A stretch of 64,000 nt of DNA from Flavobacterium sp. Lineage in GTDB: Bacteria; Bacteroidota; Bacteroidia; Flavobacteriales; Flavobacteriaceae. Shown here one piece after another: positions 53,900 to 63,811 of the stretch (the first letter of the stretch is position 1; each line of letters starts with the position of its first letter). The notes below the pieces were generated by a model that was given only the letters and a program-made list of their open reading frames with translations, was not told the origin of the DNA and searched no databases. The position numbers and the translations under genes were made by a program. The stretch spans positions 124,001-188,000 of the forward strand of contig JAIPAM010000001.1 of NCBI GenBank assembly GCA_021740105.1. The letters run 5' to 3'.

Positions 53900-54622
53900 T
53901 TATAATCTATTAAATAACTGGCGTATTCTTAGGGAAATAACTCCAAAAATAGCTTCTTTAATTATTGAATTACTCATTTTTGATTGCCCCATTGTTCGGT
54001 CGGTAAAAATAATTGGAACTTCTACTATTTTTAATTTTTTACAATAGGCTCTGTATTTCATTTCTATTTGAAAGGCATATCCTATAAATTTGATTTTATC
54101 TAAATTTATGTTTTCCAAAACGTTTCTTCGGTAGCACATAAATCCTGCGGTGGCATCATGAATTTTCATGCCGGTAATTTTCTTAACATAATACGAAGCA
54201 AAAAAGGACAATAAAACTCGGCTTAAAGGCCAATTTACGACATTCACACCAGTTACATATCTGGAACCAATAACTACTTCTGCACCCTCTTCACATGCTT
54301 GATATAACTTTTCTAAATCAGTTGGATTGTGAGAAAAATCGGCATCCATTTCAAAAATATAATCGTATTTTCTGTCTAAAGCCCATTTGAAACCAAATAC
54401 ATAAGCGGTTCCAAGGCCCGCTTTTTTTTCTCTATTTTCTAAAAATAATTGGTCTTGAAATTCCGATTGTAGTTCCGCCACTTTCGCGGCAGTTTTATCT
54501 GGAGAATTATCATCCACTATGAGAATATGGAAGGATTTGTTCAATGAAAACACCGCTTTAATGATGGTTTCTATATTTTCAATCTCGTTATAGGTAGGAA
54601 TTATAACAATACTATTACTCAT
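53900..54622 (-). CDS. Dolichol/polyprenol-phosphate mannose synthase-like glycosyltransferase
   Basis: 240 residues, GT2 family: VIIPTYNEIENIETIIKAV, LIVDDNSPDKTAAKV, FEMDADFSHNPTDLEKL and a closing FTDRTMGQSKMS motif typical of DPM1-type enzymes. It lacks the C-terminal membrane segments seen in some relatives. It makes polyprenol-phosphate sugar, which GT-C enzymes such as the DUF2723 protein at 9204-12515 could use. First gene of the group with dihydroorotase. Confidence 0.93.
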   Translation of the reverse strand: MSNSIVIIPTYNEIENIETIIKAVFSLNKSFHILIVDDNSPDKTAAKVAELQSEFQDQLFLENREKKAGLGTAYVFGFKWALDRKYDYIFEMDADFSHNPTDLEKLYQACEEGAEVVIGSRYVTGVNVVNWPLSRVLLSFFASYYVKKITGMKIHDATAGFMCYRRNVLENINLDKIKFIGYAFQIEMKYRAYCKKLKIVEVPIIFTDRTMGQSKMSNSIIKEAIFGVISLRIRQLFNRL

Positions 54623-54714
54623 AATTAATCAGTCAATTTCAATGCAAAAATAAACTTTTTATGTTTTAAGAATCATAATAATACTATAATAAATAAATCC
54701 GTTGAAAAATTTAG

Positions 54715-54722
54715 TAATTTTG
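54715..54722 (+). promoter_or_regulatory. -7 element TAATTTTG before DUF4271-hemD
   Basis: Exact TAnnTTTG match, seven bases before the ATG at 54730. If used, the transcript would be nearly leaderless; no well-spaced -33 TTG. Confidence 0.5.
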
Positions 54723-54729
54723 CACCGTT

Positions 54730-55395
54730 ATGATGGAACACGTACTACATCCCCGAATAGTTGAAAATAAGGATTGGGCCACCGCTTTATTTCTTTTTTC
54801 CTTAGTGTTAATTGCTTTATCGAAATCGCTTTTTGAAAACAGATTCAGTGAGTTTATTAAACTAATTGTATCCGATAAATACATAAAAGTGTATAAAGAT
54901 TCTGGGCTCATGATGAGTTTATTTACAGTCTTTTTATTCATTGTTCAAATAATTTCCTTTTCCTTTTTTATTCATTTACTCTTGACCAGTTTTGGATTCA
55001 TTATAAAAACCGATTGGATCTCCTTCATACAAGTATTTACGTTCTTATCTGTTTTCATTTTATCAAAGTATCTAATCGAAAAAATTATTGGAACTGCCTT
55101 TGATATTGAAGAATTTGTGGAACAATTTAACCTTCAAAAAGTAAGTTACCGAACATTTATTGGACTTTTTCTATTGCCATTTAATTGTTTTTTGTTTTAT
55201 AATGACTCCATTTCATCTAATTTAATGTTGTTTTTTCTATTTATAATGCTGATAATCAATTTTTTAACTTACTTATTGTCTATAAAGAATTATCAAAACA
55301 TATTGATAGGTAACTTATTTTATTTTATTTTGTATCTTTGCGCACTTGAAATAGCTCCCTACTATTTTATGTATTATTGGTTTACAAAAAATTAG
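54730..55395 (+). CDS. DUF4271 membrane protein
   Basis: 221 residues with about six membrane segments. The pattern RIVENKDWATALFLFSLVLIAL...ENRFSEFIKLIVSDKYIKVYKD and LSIKNYQNILIGNLFYFILYLCALEIAPYYFMYYWF matches DUF4271, a Bacteroidota-only family. Function unknown. The start is supported by a promoter directly upstream. It is followed 12 bases later by hemD, a common pairing in Flavobacteria, so it is probably cotranscribed with it. Confidence 0.85.
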   Translation: MMEHVLHPRIVENKDWATALFLFSLVLIALSKSLFENRFSEFIKLIVSDKYIKVYKDSGLMMSLFTVFLFIVQIISFSFFIHLLLTSFGFIIKTDWISFIQVFTFLSVFILSKYLIEKIIGTAFDIEEFVEQFNLQKVSYRTFIGLFLLPFNCFLFYNDSISSNLMLFFLFIMLIINFLTYLLSIKNYQNILIGNLFYFILYLCALEIAPYYFMYYWFTKN

Positions 55396-55407
55396 CATAT
55401 TTAGAAA

Positions 55408-56166
55408 ATGTCAAGTATGAAAGTGAAAACAATTTTGGTGTCACAACCGGAACCGAAAGTGGACAATTCCCCTTACTTTGAGTTGCAACAAAAACACAAA
55501 GTGAAAATTGATTTCAGGCCTTTTATTCATGTAGAAGGGGTTAATGCAAAAGAAATTAGACTTCAAAAAATTGACTTAAATAATTTCACCGCAATCATTT
55601 TGACTAGCAAGAATTCTGTTGATCATTTCTTTAGAGTAGCCGATGAAATGCGATATAAAATTCCGGAAGGGTTAAAGTACTTTTGTCAATCGGAAGCAGT
55701 GGCTTTCTATCTGCAAAAATATGTGGTTTATAGAAAACGTAAAATTTATGTAGGCCAAAAAGACTTTGTTGATTTAACTACCTTATTGAAAAAATACAAA
55801 GAAGAAAAATTCTTATTACCCGCTTCTGATCAATTGAATGAGGAAGCAAAAATTATTTTGGATAATTTAAAAGTAAATTGGACTCAAGCGATATTTTACA
55901 AAACTGTAATGAGTGATTTAACTGATTTATCAGATGTGTATTTTGATATTTTAGCGTTTTTTAGTCCAACAGGTATTAAATCGCTATTCAAGAATTTCCC
56001 TGATTTTAAACAAAATAATACCCGAATTGCTGTATTTGGAAGCTCTACACAAAAAGAAGCTTTAGAACACGGACTTCGAGTGGACATAATGGCTCCAACT
56101 CCTGAAGCACCTTCTATGACTATGGCAATTGATAAATATATTGCCAAAGCAAATAAAGAAAAATAA
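55408..56166 (+). CDS. hemD: Uroporphyrinogen-III synthase
   Basis: 252 residues with the weakly conserved HemD two-domain pattern: ILVSQPEPKVDNSPYFELQQKHKVKIDFRPFIHVEG, FTAIILTSKNSVDHFF, a hinge near residue 110, and VFGSSTQKEALEHGLRVDIMAPTPEAPSMTMAIDKYI. It closes and flips ring D in tetrapyrrole synthesis. A second possible start (Met4) fits equally well. It ends at a bidirectional terminator shared with pckA. Confidence 0.9.
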   Translation: MSSMKVKTILVSQPEPKVDNSPYFELQQKHKVKIDFRPFIHVEGVNAKEIRLQKIDLNNFTAIILTSKNSVDHFFRVADEMRYKIPEGLKYFCQSEAVAFYLQKYVVYRKRKIYVGQKDFVDLTTLLKKYKEEKFLLPASDQLNEEAKIILDNLKVNWTQAIFYKTVMSDLTDLSDVYFDILAFFSPTGIKSLFKNFPDFKQNNTRIAVFGSSTQKEALEHGLRVDIMAPTPEAPSMTMAIDKYIAKANKEK

Positions 56167-56180
56167 TCTTTTCAAACATA

Positions 56181-56215
56181 AAAAAAAAGCTTTCAGTTTC
56201 CTGAAATCTTTTTTT
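56181..56215. terminator. Bidirectional terminator between hemD and pckA
   Basis: A long A-run and TTTCAG pair with CTGAAA and a long T-run around TTTC; one mismatch in the stem. Confidence 0.85.
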
Positions 56216-56230
56216 ATGAATTAAAGTGAC

Positions 56231-57856
56231 CTACAATTGCGGACCTGCTTTTACTAAGTTTTCACCTTCTTCGTTGTCGGTATATTGAACAAAATTTTTA
56301 ACGAATAATTGCGCTAGATCGTTTGCTTTTGAATCCCATTGGGAAGCTTCAGAATAAGTATTTCTTGGGTCTAATATTTCAGAATGCACCCCTTCTAATG
56401 CAACTGGTACTTCCAGATTAAACATTGGAATTATCTGAGTTTCGGCTTTTTCAATAGAACCGTCAAGGATTCGATCAATTATAGCACGCGTATTTTGAAT
56501 GGAAATTCTTTTTCCAGTTCCGTTCCAACCCGTATTTACCATATAGGCAGTAGCTTGGTGTTGCTCCATTTTTTTAACCAATTCTTCCCCATATTTTGTT
56601 GGGTGCAAACATAAAAATGCTTTACCAAAACATGCTGAAAATGTTGGTTCTGGTTTTGTAACTCCTCTTTCCGTTCCTGCTAATTTAGCCGTAAACCCAG
56701 AAAGAAAATAGTACTTAGTTTGCTCAGGGGTTAATTTTGAAACTGGCGGCATTACCCCAAAAGCATCTGCCGTAAGAAAAATTACTTTAGATGCATGCCC
56801 TGCTTTTGAAACGGGTTTAACAATATTATGAATGTGATCTATTGGATACGAAACTCTGGTATTTTGAGTGACTGAACCGTCTTTGAAATCAATTTTACCA
56901 TTGGCATCAAGAGATACATTTTCAAGTAAGGCATTTTTGGTAATTGCTCCATAAATATCTGGTTCATTTTCCTTGCTTAAGTCGATTGTTTTAGCGTAAC
57001 ATCCCCCTTCATAATTAAAAACTCCTTCGTCATCCCAACCGTGCTCATCGTCGCCAATAAGTTCTCTTTTTGGATCAGTCGATAAAGTAGTTTTTCCAGT
57101 GCCTGACAATCCGAAAAATATGGCAACATCACAATTTTTACCTTTATTTGCAGAACAATGCATCGATGCAATTCCTTTCAATGGTAAATAGTAATTCATC
57201 ATTGAAAACAACCCTTTTTTCATTTCACCACCGTACCACGTTCCACCAATTAATTGAATTTTCTCAGATAAATTAAAGGCAATGTAAACTTCAGAATTTA
57301 AATTATGACTTTTATACTCTTTAAAACTAGTTTTTGAAGCATTCATAACTACAAAATCTGGCTCTCCAAAATTCTCTAACTCTTTATCTGTTGGTCGGAT
57401 GAACATATTTTTTACAAAATGTGCTTGCCAAGCCACTTCCATAATAAATCTAACTTTTAATCTCGTATTTTCATTTGCTCCACAAAAAGCATCAACGACA
57501 TATAATTTTTTTCCAGAAAGTTGCTCAGTAGTTGTTTCTTTCAAAGCATTCCAGGTATCTTGAGAAATGGCTTTATTGTCATTAGCCGCTTTTTCAGATG
57601 CCCACCAGATTGTATCTTTGGTGATTGCATCATTGACAATGTACTTGTCTTTTGGAGAACGACCAGTAAAAACTCCAGTCATCACATTTACAGCACCCAA
57701 CTCTGATAACTGTCCTTTTTCAAATCCTTCTAAATTAGAATTTAATTCTTCATTATATAATAATTCAAATGAGGGATTGTAGATGCAATTTTGACTATTT
57801 GTAATGCCATATTTTTCTAGCGAAATCGATATAGTAGATGGGTTGTGGTTCTGCAT
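56231..57856 (-). CDS. pckA: Phosphoenolpyruvate carboxykinase (ATP)
   Basis: 541 residues, with [30 protein letters not shown], the P-loop [11 protein letters not shown], the metal-binding [11 protein letters not shown] and [10 protein letters not shown]. It converts oxaloacetate and ATP to PEP in gluconeogenesis. A -7 element TACTTTTG (57895-57888, minus strand) lies upstream. Single gene. Confidence 0.98.
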   Translation of the reverse strand: MQNHNPSTISISLEKYGITNSQNCIYNPSFELLYNEELNSNLEGFEKGQLSELGAVNVMTGVFTGRSPKDKYIVNDAITKDTIWWASEKAANDNKAISQDTWNALKETTTEQLSGKKLYVVDAFCGANENTRLKVRFIMEVAWQAHFVKNMFIRPTDKELENFGEPDFVVMNASKTSFKEYKSHNLNSEVYIAFNLSEKIQLIGGTWYGGEMKKGLFSMMNYYLPLKGIASMHCSANKGKNCDVAIFFGLSGTGKTTLSTDPKRELIGDDEHGWDDEGVFNYEGGCYAKTIDLSKENEPDIYGAITKNALLENVSLDANGKIDFKDGSVTQNTRVSYPIDHIHNIVKPVSKAGHASKVIFLTADAFGVMPPVSKLTPEQTKYYFLSGFTAKLAGTERGVTKPEPTFSACFGKAFLCLHPTKYGEELVKKMEQHQATAYMVNTGWNGTGKRISIQNTRAIIDRILDGSIEKAETQIIPMFNLEVPVALEGVHSEILDPRNTYSEASQWDSKANDLAQLFVKNFVQYTDNEEGENLVKAGPQL

Positions 57857-57933
57857 AGAATTAACTTTGTGATAAATATTTATTTTACAAAAGTAAATAT
57901 TTAAAACAATCTAATTTACATTTTTAATAAAAA

Positions 57934-58320
57934 TTAGTTGTTTTTTCTGCAATAATTAATAAATAACCAAAACCAAGCGGTCAAAAATAACAATCCTCCA
58001 ATTGGAGTTACAAATCCAAAAGGCTTGAAATTGAAAGGCAAAAAGTCATTTAAGGCTAAAAAATACAACGAACCAGAAAAAAGTATAACTCCAGACCATA
58101 CAAAGTAATAAATGCTTTTTTTAGTAGCCTCTGAAATTTTATTTGTAGTTCCAATAAACAATAAAAATAGCGAATGGTACATTTGATATCTAACTCCAGT
58201 TTCAAATGTATTGAGTTCTGAAATTCCAACGAATTTCTTTAATGTGTGGGCGCCAAAAGCTCCGAATGCAATTGCTATAAAACCTAAAATCGCAGCTGCT
58301 TTTATAATTTTTCTATCCAT
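57934..58320 (-). CDS. DUF423 membrane protein
   Basis: 128 residues from ATG 58320 (MDRK). Four membrane segments and the signature AIAFGAFGAHTLKKF and TGVRYQMYHSLFLLFIG define DUF423 (YgdD/YwdK-like). Function unknown. The upstream in-frame start would add an unconserved 8-residue stretch. It is divergent from the saccharopine-dehydrogenase-like gene. Confidence 0.93.
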   Translation of the reverse strand: MDRKIIKAAAILGFIAIAFGAFGAHTLKKFVGISELNTFETGVRYQMYHSLFLLFIGTTNKISEATKKSIYYFVWSGVILFSGSLYFLALNDFLPFNFKPFGFVTPIGGLLFLTAWFWLFINYCRKNN

Positions 58321-58446
58321 GATCCATTTAAAATGATGATACAAAAATAAGATTATATAAATTATGAATTAAAAATTTGTACCAATTAATATTCAAAAAA
58401 TGATTCAATATTTAAATTAATTATAGTTATAAATATAACAAATTCA

Positions 58447-58454
58447 TACATTTG
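58447..58454 (+). promoter_or_regulatory. -7 element TACATTTG before the saccharopine-dehydrogenase-like gene
   Basis: Exact TAnnTTTG match, 16 bases before the ATG at 58471; no clear -33 TTG. Confidence 0.5.
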
Positions 58455-58470
58455 TGTTATAAATTTAAAT

Positions 58471-59829
58471 ATGAGAAATATCTTAATCATTGGAGCGGGA
58501 CGATCTGCTTCTTCATTAATTCAGTATTTACTTGATAAATCGGTTGAGGAAAACCTACATTTAACCATTGGAGATCTCTCATTGGATTTAGCCAAAAGAA
58601 AAACCAACTCGCATCCTAACGCTACAGCAATTGCTCTAGATATATTTGATGAAAATCAAAGAAAATCAGAAATTCAAAAGTCCGATATTGTCATTTCAAT
58701 GTTGCCAGCCCACTTACATATTGAAGTAGCTAAAGATTGTATCTCCTTCAAAAAACACCTCGTTACCGCTTCCTACATCAACGAAGGGATGCAAAATTTA
58801 GATGCTACAGCCAAAGAAAATAATTTGATTTTCATGAACGAAATAGGGCTTGATCCAGGAATTGATCACATGAGTGCAATGAAAATTATTGACGAAATTC
58901 GGGACAAGGGCGGAAAAATGATCTTGTTTGAATCGTTTTGTGGTGGTTTAGTAGCACCGGAATCAGATACAAATTTATGGAATTACAAATTCACTTGGGC
59001 GCCAAGAAATGTGGTACTTGCCGGCCAGGGTGGAGCAGCAAAATTTATCCAAGAAGGCACCTATAAATACATCCCTTACCAAAAAGTTTTCAGCAGAACA
59101 GAGTTTATGGAAGTGGAAGGTTACGGCAGATTTGAGGCCTACGCCAATAGAGATTCACTGAAATATAGAAGTGTTTACGGATTAGATGATATTTTGACTT
59201 TGTATCGTGGAACCTTAAGAAGAGTCGGTTTTTCGAAAGCATGGAACATGTTTGTTCAACTTGGAATGACCGATGATTCCTATATTATAGACGACTCAGA
59301 AACCATGAATTACCGCCAATTCACTAATTCCTTCCTGCCGTATCATCCTACAGATTCTGTTGAAATCAAATTGCGATTGAACTTGAAAATCGATCAGGAC
59401 GATGTGATGTGGGATAAATTAGTGGAGTTGGATCTTTTTAACCCAAACAAAATCGTAGGATTAAAAAATGCCACTCCAGCTCAAATTTTAGAAAAAATAC
59501 TTTGCGATAGTTGGACCTTACAGCACGATGATAAAGACATGATTGTGATGTATCACAAATTTGGATATGAAATTAATGGTGTAAAAAAGCAAATCGATTC
59601 CAAGATGGTATGCGTTGGCGAAGACCAAACCTATACTGCAATGGCAAAAACTGTGGGGTTGCCGTTAGCAATTGCCACTTTACAAATTTTGAACGGAAAA
59701 ATTACCACTCCAGGCGTACAACTTCCAATAACAAAAGAAGTTTATTCTCCTATTTTAGCCGAGTTAGAAACCTTAGGCGTTGTGTTTAAAGAAATAGAAA
59801 TGCCTTATGAAGGATACAATCCTACCTAG
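58471..59829 (+). CDS. Saccharopine dehydrogenase-family protein
   Basis: 452 residues. The NAD-binding Rossmann fold starts ILIIGAGRSASSLIQYLLDK. FMNEIGLDPGIDHMSAMKIID and SFCGGLVAPESDTNLWNYKFTWAPRNVVLAGQGGAAKF follow, as in lysine-ketoglutarate/saccharopine reductases. It probably acts in lysine breakdown or a related amino-acid dehydrogenase reaction. Followed by a strong terminator. Single gene. Confidence 0.92.
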   Translation: MRNILIIGAGRSASSLIQYLLDKSVEENLHLTIGDLSLDLAKRKTNSHPNATAIALDIFDENQRKSEIQKSDIVISMLPAHLHIEVAKDCISFKKHLVTASYINEGMQNLDATAKENNLIFMNEIGLDPGIDHMSAMKIIDEIRDKGGKMILFESFCGGLVAPESDTNLWNYKFTWAPRNVVLAGQGGAAKFIQEGTYKYIPYQKVFSRTEFMEVEGYGRFEAYANRDSLKYRSVYGLDDILTLYRGTLRRVGFSKAWNMFVQLGMTDDSYIIDDSETMNYRQFTNSFLPYHPTDSVEIKLRLNLKIDQDDVMWDKLVELDLFNPNKIVGLKNATPAQILEKILCDSWTLQHDDKDMIVMYHKFGYEINGVKKQIDSKMVCVGEDQTYTAMAKTVGLPLAIATLQILNGKITTPGVQLPITKEVYSPILAELETLGVVFKEIEMPYEGYNPT

Positions 59830-59900
59830 AAACAAGAAGAATCAACAAAGAAATTCTTCAGAATTAAATTTTAGAAAATTAGTGGAATTAATGGCTAAAA

Positions 59901-59934
59901 AAATGGGGAACAGAAATAATTCTGTTCCCCATTT
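59901..59934. terminator. Strong terminator at 59.9 kb
   Basis: AAATGGGGAACAGAA and TTCTGTTCCCCATTT form a 15-base stem with a four-base loop. It lies between the convergent genes at 59829 and 59953 and can serve both. Confidence 0.9.
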
Positions 59935-59952
59935 TAATAATTTAAATGTGAA

Positions 59953-60624
59953 TTATCGTCGGTTCATGTAAATCATGATGTAATACAATAAAGTCGCAAT
60001 GGAACCAATTGCTGCGACTACATAGGTTCTTGCTGCCCATTTCAAAGCGTCTTTTGCGCCAGCTTGCTCTTCATGAGTCAACATGTTTTTATTTTCTAAC
60101 CAAGCTAAAGCTCTATTGCTCGCATCATATTCTACGGGCAAAGTAATAATTGAAAACAAAGTGGTTGCAGCAAAAAGTACAATCCCAATTAATAATAAAC
60201 TTGGGAAAGATTTCATCATGAAAATTCCACCAATTAAAATCCATTGTACATAATTTGATGCGATATTTACCACTGGAACCAATTGAGAACGGAGTTCTAA
60301 CCAACTATAAGCCGAAGCATGTTGCACCGCGTGACCACATTCGTGAGCAGCAACAGCGGCAGCAGCGGCATTTCTCTGATTGTAAACTGCCTCACTTAAA
60401 TTCACCGTCTTGTCAGCTGGATTGTAGTGATCTGTCAAACGACCTGGAGTAGAAATTACAGTAACATCTGTAATTCCGTGATCGGCGAGCATTTTCTCAG
60501 CGATTTCGGCACCGCTCATTCCATTATTCAATTGTAATTTTGAATATTTTTCAAACTTATTTTTCAATTGGCGACTTACCAACCAACTGAACAACATAAT
60601 TAAACCCGCTAATAATAAATACAT
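59953..60624 (-). CDS. Zinc metallopeptidase, YugP type
   Basis: 223 residues. A first membrane segment (about 1-18) is followed by the zinc motif HECGHAVQHA (about 92-101), and three more hydrophobic segments at the C-terminal half. It matches the YugP/DUF2324 family of membrane zinc peptidases. Substrate unknown. It lies downstream of leuS on the same strand, 78 bases away. Confidence 0.93.
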   Translation of the reverse strand: MYLLLAGLIMLFSWLVSRQLKNKFEKYSKLQLNNGMSGAEIAEKMLADHGITDVTVISTPGRLTDHYNPADKTVNLSEAVYNQRNAAAAAVAAHECGHAVQHASAYSWLELRSQLVPVVNIASNYVQWILIGGIFMMKSFPSLLLIGIVLFAATTLFSIITLPVEYDASNRALAWLENKNMLTHEEQAGAKDALKWAARTYVVAAIGSIATLLYYIMIYMNRR

Positions 60625-60702
60625 AATATTTTATTTTAAAAAGATAAAGTTACAAAATTCACAGCAAATTACAAGCCAAATTTTTTGGATGCAATTTTAT
60701 CA

Positions 60703-63576
60703 TTATCCAACTAGGTTGATTACTTTCCCGGGAACAATAATCACTTTGTTAGGGGTTCTCCCCTCTAATTGTTTAATCGTACGCTCGTCTTTCATGATAA
60801 TTTCTTGAATCTCTGCCATGGATAAATCCAAAGATAATTCTATAGTAAAACGCATTTTTCCATTGAAAGACACTGGATATTCTTTACTGCTTTCAACCAA
60901 ATATTTCTCGTTTACCACAGGGAAATCAACCGTTGAAATAGATTCTGAATGACCTAATTGCAACCACAACTCTTCAGCGATGTGAGGCGCATAAGGCGAA
61001 ATTAAAACTGCTAACGGTTCTAAAATAGCACGCTCATGACAATTGTGCGCAGTCAATTCATTTACACAAATCATAAACTGAGAAACCGAAGTGTTAAAAG
61101 AAAAATTCTCGATGTCTTCATTTACTTTTTTGATGGTTTTATGCAAACTTTTCAAACTTTCTTTCGAAGGCTCATTATTGGTTACAATCCAACCATTATT
61201 TTCATCGTTATACAAACGCCACAGTTTTTTCAAGAACCCAAAAACACCCGAAATTCCGGCGGTATTCCAAGGTTTTGCTTGTTCCAAAGGACCTAAAAAC
61301 ATTTCGTACAATCGCAACGTATCCGCACCGTATTCCGCACAAATATTATCCGGAGTAACTACATTGTATTTCGATTTCGACATTTTTTCAACTTCACGAC
61401 CCACAATGTATTTGCAGTTTTCTTCCAATATGAATGTAGCCTCTTTATATTCCTCTCTTGAATTTTTGAAAGCTTCGATATCCAATTCATCGGAAGTGTT
61501 TACCAAAGAAACGTCTACATGAAGGGGTTGAGTTTTTTTATCTTTTATTTTACTTTTGGTGTAAAACGTATTGGTACCTTCTTCTCGGTAAACAAAAGCG
61601 CTCATTCCCAAAATCATTCCCTGATTAATGAGTTTTTTAAACGGTTCTTCAGTAGGTGCAAACCCTTTATCTTTTAAAAATTTATTCCAAAAACGAGAAT
61701 ACAATAAATGGCCAGTAGCATGTTCACTTCCGCCAATGTATAAATCGACATTTTGCCAATAATCCAATGCTGATTTACTTGCAATTTCGTCTATATTGTT
61801 TGCATCCATATAACGCATCCAATACCAAGAACTCCCCGCCCATCCTGGCATCGTATTCAATTCCAGAGGGAAAATTGATTTATTATCGATTAAATTTGTG
61901 GTAACCACTTTATTATTTGCTGTATCCCAAGCCCAAATTAGTGCGTTCCCTAATGGAGGTTGTCCGTCTTCTGTTGGCAAGTATTTCTCTACTTCAGGCA
62001 AGGCGATTGGCAAGTACTTATTGTCAATCATTTGGGGCAACCCATTTACATAATATACTGGAAAAGGTTCTCCCCAATAGCGCTGACGAGAAAATACAGC
62101 ATCGCGCAATCGGTAATTAATTTTTCCCTTCCCTTGGTTTATTTTTTCTAATTCTTCAATGGCTTTCTTGGTCGCTTGCTTGTAATTCAACCCGTTTAAG
62201 AAATCAGAATTGGCAATAATCACATTGTCTTTTGAACCGTATGCTTCTATTGAAATATCAATAGCATCAAAAATATTCTTGATTGCTGGCATTCCTCTCG
62301 AAGCATCGGGATGACCTTTAAAGAAATTGGCAAAAGCATAATCTCTTTCATCTCCACAAGGAACCGCCATAACGGCACCCGTTCCATATCCTGCAAGAAC
62401 ATAATCGCCAATCCAAACCGGAATACGCTCTTTTGTGAAGGGATGTTCCGCATAAGCGCCGGTAAAAACTCCCGAAATGGTTTTTACATCCGCCATTCTT
62501 TCTCGCTCAGATCGCTTTGCAGTTTTTTCAACATAGGCTTCAACAGCCTGTTTTTGCTCTGGAGTGGTTATTTGTGAAACCAATTCATGCTCTGGTGCCA
62601 AAGTCATAAATGTAACTCCGAAAATAGTATCTGGACGTGTGGTGAAAACTGAAATTGTTGACGGATCTGGGTTGTTGGTTGTTGGTACTACCTTAAAAGT
62701 AACCATGGCACCAACTGATTTACCAATCCAATTTCGTTGGCTTTCTTTGATGCTTTCGCTCCAATCGATCTCATTCAAACCTTGCAACAAACGTTCTGCA
62801 TAAGCCGAAATTCGCATGCTCCATTGGGTCATTTTTTTTCTAATCACTGGAAATCCACCCCGCTCAGAAACGCCATTTACAATTTCATCATTGGCCAAAA
62901 CGGTTCCTAATCCAGGGCACCAGTTGACTTCAGTTTCTGCTAAATACGCTAATCGATATTGTAAAAGTATTTTTTGTTGTTGCTCATCAGAAAAAGATTT
63001 CCAATCGGCGGCAGTAAATTCCTGAATTTCATCATCGCAAACCGCATTCAATCCCGAAGTCTCGGGAGTATTTCCTTCTTTTTCGAATACTGAAACTAAA
63101 GAAGAAATATCCTCTGCTTTGTCCGAATTATTATTGTACCAAGAATTAAATAATTGGATAAAAATCCATTGCGTGTGCTTGTAATAATCGGAATTCGAAG
63201 TTCGTACTTCTCTTGACCAATCAAATGAAAATCCAATTTTGTCAAGTTGTTCTCGGTATCTTGAAATGTTTTCTTTCGTTGTTTTGTCAGGGTGCTGCCC
63301 CGTTTGAATCGCATATTGTTCTGCCGGTAATCCAAAACTATCGTAACCTTGGGGGTGTAAAACGTTGAACCCTTTGTGGCGTTTAAAGCGCGCATAAATA
63401 TCAGAAGCGATGTATCCTAGAGGGTGTCCCACGTGCAATCCAGCACCTGAAGGATAAGGGAACATATCCAAAACGTAATATTTTGGTTTGTCAGAATTAT
63501 TTTTAGCAGCAAATGTTTGGTTTTCAGACCAATATTTTTGCCACTTGGCTTCTACTTCGTTCGGATTGTATTTCAT
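60703..63576 (-). CDS. leuS: Leucyl-tRNA synthetase
   Basis: 957 residues. The class I HIGH motif is HVGHPLGYIASD (near residue 47) and the KMSKS motif is KMSKSKYN. The CP1 editing domain is present (TTRPDTIFGVTFM, GTGAVMAVPCGDERD), as is the anticodon-binding C-terminus. It charges tRNA-Leu and edits mischarged products. Two segments (about 190-240 and 690-740) are lineage-like insertions. It is divergent from ftsX. Confidence 0.98.
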   Translation of the reverse strand: MKYNPNEVEAKWQKYWSENQTFAAKNNSDKPKYYVLDMFPYPSGAGLHVGHPLGYIASDIYARFKRHKGFNVLHPQGYDSFGLPAEQYAIQTGQHPDKTTKENISRYREQLDKIGFSFDWSREVRTSNSDYYKHTQWIFIQLFNSWYNNNSDKAEDISSLVSVFEKEGNTPETSGLNAVCDDEIQEFTAADWKSFSDEQQQKILLQYRLAYLAETEVNWCPGLGTVLANDEIVNGVSERGGFPVIRKKMTQWSMRISAYAERLLQGLNEIDWSESIKESQRNWIGKSVGAMVTFKVVPTTNNPDPSTISVFTTRPDTIFGVTFMTLAPEHELVSQITTPEQKQAVEAYVEKTAKRSERERMADVKTISGVFTGAYAEHPFTKERIPVWIGDYVLAGYGTGAVMAVPCGDERDYAFANFFKGHPDASRGMPAIKNIFDAIDISIEAYGSKDNVIIANSDFLNGLNYKQATKKAIEELEKINQGKGKINYRLRDAVFSRQRYWGEPFPVYYVNGLPQMIDNKYLPIALPEVEKYLPTEDGQPPLGNALIWAWDTANNKVVTTNLIDNKSIFPLELNTMPGWAGSSWYWMRYMDANNIDEIASKSALDYWQNVDLYIGGSEHATGHLLYSRFWNKFLKDKGFAPTEEPFKKLINQGMILGMSAFVYREEGTNTFYTKSKIKDKKTQPLHVDVSLVNTSDELDIEAFKNSREEYKEATFILEENCKYIVGREVEKMSKSKYNVVTPDNICAEYGADTLRLYEMFLGPLEQAKPWNTAGISGVFGFLKKLWRLYNDENNGWIVTNNEPSKESLKSLHKTIKKVNEDIENFSFNTSVSQFMICVNELTAHNCHERAILEPLAVLISPYAPHIAEELWLQLGHSESISTVDFPVVNEKYLVESSKEYPVSFNGKMRFTIELSLDLSMAEIQEIIMKDERTIKQLEGRTPNKVIIVPGKVINLVG

Positions 63577-63811
63577 TTGAATATTCTATCTTTTTTTAAT
63601 GGAAAATGGAACGCTCTTATGCCTATTTTTCTTGGCGACAAATTAATAAGCGTTTCATCTATTTTTATACTTCTTAAATGTACAATTTTGCTTTTGCAAA
63701 TATGGATCAGACTGCAAATTTACATTTATTGTACGAAAATTGAAACTTTGGTCGTTATTAAGTTTATTTAAAGAAATTCTTTGTTATTTTTACACTTTAA
63801 TTTTATGATAT

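Noticed and set aside
61091..61522. Plus-strand frame within leuS
   Set aside because: It is antisense to a conserved synthetase region and has no family features.
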